A stretch of 9,507 nucleotides of DNA, taken from assembly GCA_014804185.1 (NCBI GenBank), contig JAAVAG010000052.1, forward strand, positions 1 to 9,507, written 5' to 3'. This document shows positions 7,942-9,507 of the stretch, in pieces. The translations under genes were made by a program, and so were the position numbers. How positions within the stretch are numbered: position 1 is the stretch's first letter; each line of letters begins with the position of its first letter. The notes under the pieces were generated by a model that saw only the letters and a program-made list of their open reading frames with translations, was not told where the DNA came from and made no database searches. This DNA is from Lachnospiraceae bacterium. GTDB taxonomy: Bacteria > Bacillota > Clostridia > Lachnospirales > Lachnospiraceae.

Positions 7942-7985
7942 GACTTTCTTATGAGGGGGGAGATAGTGTATTCATCATCTATCTG
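7916..7985 (-). ncRNA. Candidate C-rich trans-acting small RNA (RoxS/RsaE-like architecture)
   Basis: A predicted RNA of about 70 nt between recJ and murE. A 6-bp hairpin, AGATAG with CTATCT and a 12-base loop (7961-7984), begins one base after the predicted transcription start. Next is a stretch with no evident pairing containing CUCCCCCCUCAU (7951-7962). The GC-rich terminator follows, with more C residues in its loop. C-rich unpaired segments that pair with Shine-Dalgarno sequences of target mRNAs are the hallmark of Firmicute regulators such as RoxS/RsaE. No open reading frame of note is present. The alternative is that this is a 5' leader or attenuator of murE, since the terminator's U-tract is short. 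No transcript evidence is available; the call rests on layout alone. Confidence 0.45.
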
Positions 7986-7991
7986 AAAATA

Positions 7992-8036
7992 ACTATACCC
8001 ATAAAATGTGTCCATTCTGTGTTCAAATTATGATGA
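7992..8036 (-). promoter_or_regulatory. Candidate promoter with three phased hexamers resembling an OmpR/PhoB-family site
   Basis: On the minus strand TCATCA (8036-8031), TGAACA (8025-8020) and TGGACA (8014-8009) each start 11 bases apart. Each fits T...CA, and the last two agree at five of six positions. This direct-repeat spacing is typical of OmpR/PhoB-family response regulators, for example PhoP in B. subtilis. A -10-like TATAGT lies at 7997-7992 and lacks a good -35 at normal distance, as in activator-dependent promoters. Predicted start is 7985. A T-rich tract (about 8037-8060) lies upstream. A competing reading is a plain promoter, TGGACA, 17 bases, TATTTT (7991-7986). Confidence 0.4.
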
Positions 8037-8067
8037 AAAAATAAAATAAAAATGAAGCAAATAAGAA

Positions 8068-9507
8068 TCAGCAGAAATTCTGCAGCACAAATTGTACCTC
8101 CTCTTTTCCCCGAAAAGAATGGATCCCCAGGTGATAGGTAACGGAAATCAAATAATCACACCTTGCCTCAAACAGTCTCGACGCAGCGCCCTGGCCATAC
8201 CTGGCCTCCACCGCCTGGGTGAATCTGCCCAGATCTCCAAAATACACCGCCTCATAATACCTGCTGCCGTCCTCCGTGATCGTAAATCTCGCATAGTTTC
8301 CCTTTGCTCCCATTCTGCGGGCCGACACAAAGTGTACATCCTTTCTGGCAAACAGCGGTTTCGGGTTTGCTGTGCCGAACGGCTCCAGCAGCTGCAGTTC
8401 ACGGGCCATTTTCCGGTCCGCCCTCTCAAAGGGCAGGGCAATGTCGATATGAATCCGCTCCATAAAGTCTTCCTCTGTAAGACTGCAGTCCTCGTTCAGC
8501 CTGCGCCGCAGCGCCGGAATATCTTTCTCCTCCATGGACAGTCCCGCCGCCATTTTGTGACCGCCGAATTTGGTAAAAAACCCGCTGCACCGAACCATGG
8601 CATCATACATATGATACGCCTCAACAGAGCGCCCCGAGCCCTTTACGCCCTCCTCGCCCCTGGTCAGGACAAAAGTCGGCCGTCCATATTTTTCGCGCAC
8701 TCTGCCTGCGATAATCCCTGCCAGACTCTCATGGCACTCCGGCAGGAAAATCACCAACACTTTATCCCCGGCCATTCCCGCCTCTTCCACCAGGCGCTCC
8801 GCCTCCTGCACGCCCTCCTGTGTCATCCGCTTGCGGCTGTCATTCATCTCCTTCAGTTCTCCCGCAATTAAGAGCGCGTCCCGCTTCTCGCTGCTTCCAA
8901 GCAGCTTAAGCGCCCGCAGCGCCGTATCCAGTCTGCCGGTGGCATTCATGCAGGGACCGATGACAAACCCCAGATGATAGGCTGTCAACCCTGCCGGTTC
9001 GATTCCGTTTACCTCCATAAGCGACCGGATTCCCAGTCCGGGCGAGGTGCGCATTCTCTTCAGTCCTTCCCTGACCACGATGCGGTTTTCATCCAGCAGT
9101 TCCATCACGTCGCAGACTGTGGCAATGGCGGCAAGCTGCAGAAATTCTTCCATCGTCTCCCGCATCCGCCCGGTCTGCACCGGCTCGCTTTCATACAGAG
9201 CCTGTATCAGCTTGTAGGCCACCAGCGCCCCGCAGATTCCCGGAAACGGATAATGGCATTCTTCCCGCTTAGGATCCACCACTGCCGCGGCAAGAGGGAG
9301 CAGTTCTCTGCGAACTCCTCCCTCTTCCACATAAGGCACCTCATGGTGATCCGTCACTACCACTGTCATTCCAAGCCCACAGGCACAGGCAATCTGCGGA
9401 GCGGCAGCGATCCCGTTGTCACAGGTAACGATCGTATCAATCCCCTCCGCATGGGCATCCTCGATCAGCCGGTCGCTCAGTCCGTATCCGTCCCTCATGC
9501 GGTGCGG
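8068..9507 (-). CDS. recJ: Single-stranded-DNA exonuclease RecJ-type DHH phosphoesterase (5' end outside window)
   Basis: Degrades single-stranded DNA 5'-to-3' in recombination and mismatch repair; metal-dependent and cytoplasmic. About 479 residues are visible and the frame continues upstream past the window edge (Pro-His-Arg precede the first internal Met), so the ATG at 9498 is not the start. Counting from the edge: GYGL, CDNGI (29-33), TDHH (DHH at 53-55), VVDPK, YPFPG and ATVCD (D133) make the DHH domain; CMNATGRLD precedes the DHHA1 domain with KGSGRS and GGHKMAAG (315-322); PFGTANP and a C-terminal OB-like segment follow. The first DHH motif and roughly 100 residues are missing upstream. 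Where many RecJ proteins have a Trp-x-x-Gly element, this has ECHESLAGIIAGR. The gene is followed by intergenic DNA, not by apt-relA. RecJ is the best call; a RecJ paralogue is possible. Confidence 0.93.
   Translation of the reverse strand, partial: PHRMRDGYGLSDRLIEDAHAEGIDTIVTCDNGIAAAPQIACACGLGMTVVVTDHHEVPYVEEGGVRRELLPLAAAVVDPKREECHYPFPGICGALVAYKLIQALYESEPVQTGRMRETMEEFLQLAAIATVCDVMELLDENRIVVREGLKRMRTSPGLGIRSLMEVNGIEPAGLTAYHLGFVIGPCMNATGRLDTALRALKLLGSSEKRDALLIAGELKEMNDSRKRMTQEGVQEAERLVEEAGMAGDKVLVIFLPECHESLAGIIAGRVREKYGRPTFVLTRGEEGVKGSGRSVEAYHMYDAMVRCSGFFTKFGGHKMAAGLSMEEKDIPALRRRLNEDCSLTEEDFMERIHIDIALPFERADRKMARELQLLEPFGTANPKPLFARKDVHFVSARRMGAKGNYARFTITEDGSRYYEAVYFGDLGRFTQAVEARYGQGAASRLFEARCDYLISVTYHLGIHSFRGKEEVQFVLQNFC

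Larger units (their letters stand above)
7840..8067. other. Intergenic region between recJ and murE
   Basis: The only sizeable non-coding stretch (228 bp). From the recJ side: an AT-rich tract (about 8037-8067), the phased hexamers and -10, the candidate small RNA with its hairpins, then the weak murE promoter and ribosome binding site. The AT-rich half and the GC-rich terminator contrast sharply with the even composition of the flanking genes. No convincing plus-strand gene was seen. Confidence 0.9.

Noticed and set aside
7955..7986. Plus-strand mini-gene: GGGGGGAG followed by GTG and a few codons
   Set aside because: Only six codons before a stop, no plus-strand promoter seen. The G-run is better explained as the complement of the C-rich segment of the candidate RNA.
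8071..8083. Small hairpin (GCAGA with TCTGC) at the recJ stop as a recJ terminator
   Set aside because: Stem of only 5-6 bp inside the coding end and not followed directly by a U-run, although the region further on is T-rich. Too weak to call.
8092..8871. Plus-strand open frame (259 codons) opposite recJ
   Set aside because: Antisense to well-conserved RecJ motifs, low-complexity His/Arg/Leu-rich product, no family resemblance.

Overview
The window reads as ordinary chromosomal core DNA from a Clostridia-type Firmicute, most likely a Lachnospiraceae relative. This rests on the gene order murE-priA-def-fmt-yugP-rsmB-rlmN, which I recall as typical of that group, on strong AGGAGG-type ribosome binding sites, on a MurE with the meso-diaminopimelate motif, and on moderate GC content. 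The genus cannot be fixed from the sequence. No mobile element, CRISPR array, tRNA or rRNA is visible. Every gene lies on the minus strand, so the window reads biologically from right to left.

Layout, right to left: (1) a 5'-truncated recJ-type DHH exonuclease gene (8068-9507). (2) A 228-bp intergenic region (7840-8067), the only non-coding stretch of any size. It appears to hold, in order, phased hexamers resembling an OmpR-family response-regulator site with a -10 element, a short candidate small RNA ending in a GC-rich hairpin, and a weak promoter for the next gene. (3) A tightly packed seven-gene run: murE, priA, def, fmt, a YugP-type membrane zinc peptidase, rsmB, and rlmN (cut off by the left edge). 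Junctions overlap by 1, 4 or 8 bases or are separated by at most 27 bases, so this is very probably one operon with translational coupling.

The operon mixes housekeeping jobs. MurE adds the third amino acid to the peptidoglycan stem peptide. PriA restarts stalled replication forks. Fmt formylates initiator Met-tRNA and Def removes the formyl group from new proteins. RsmB and RlmN methylate 16S and 23S rRNA (RlmN also some tRNAs). YugP is a membrane zinc peptidase of unknown substrate. recJ fits a replication and repair theme next to priA but looks like a separate transcription unit.

The most interesting item is the candidate small RNA at 7916-7985 (minus). It has a 5' hairpin, an unpaired UCUCCCCCCUCAU stretch complementary to Shine-Dalgarno sequences, and a GC-rich 3' hairpin with a C-rich loop. 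That is the architecture of RoxS/RsaE-like regulatory RNAs. Directly upstream are three T...CA hexamers in 11-bp register. This is inference from sequence only; the genes themselves are conventional.
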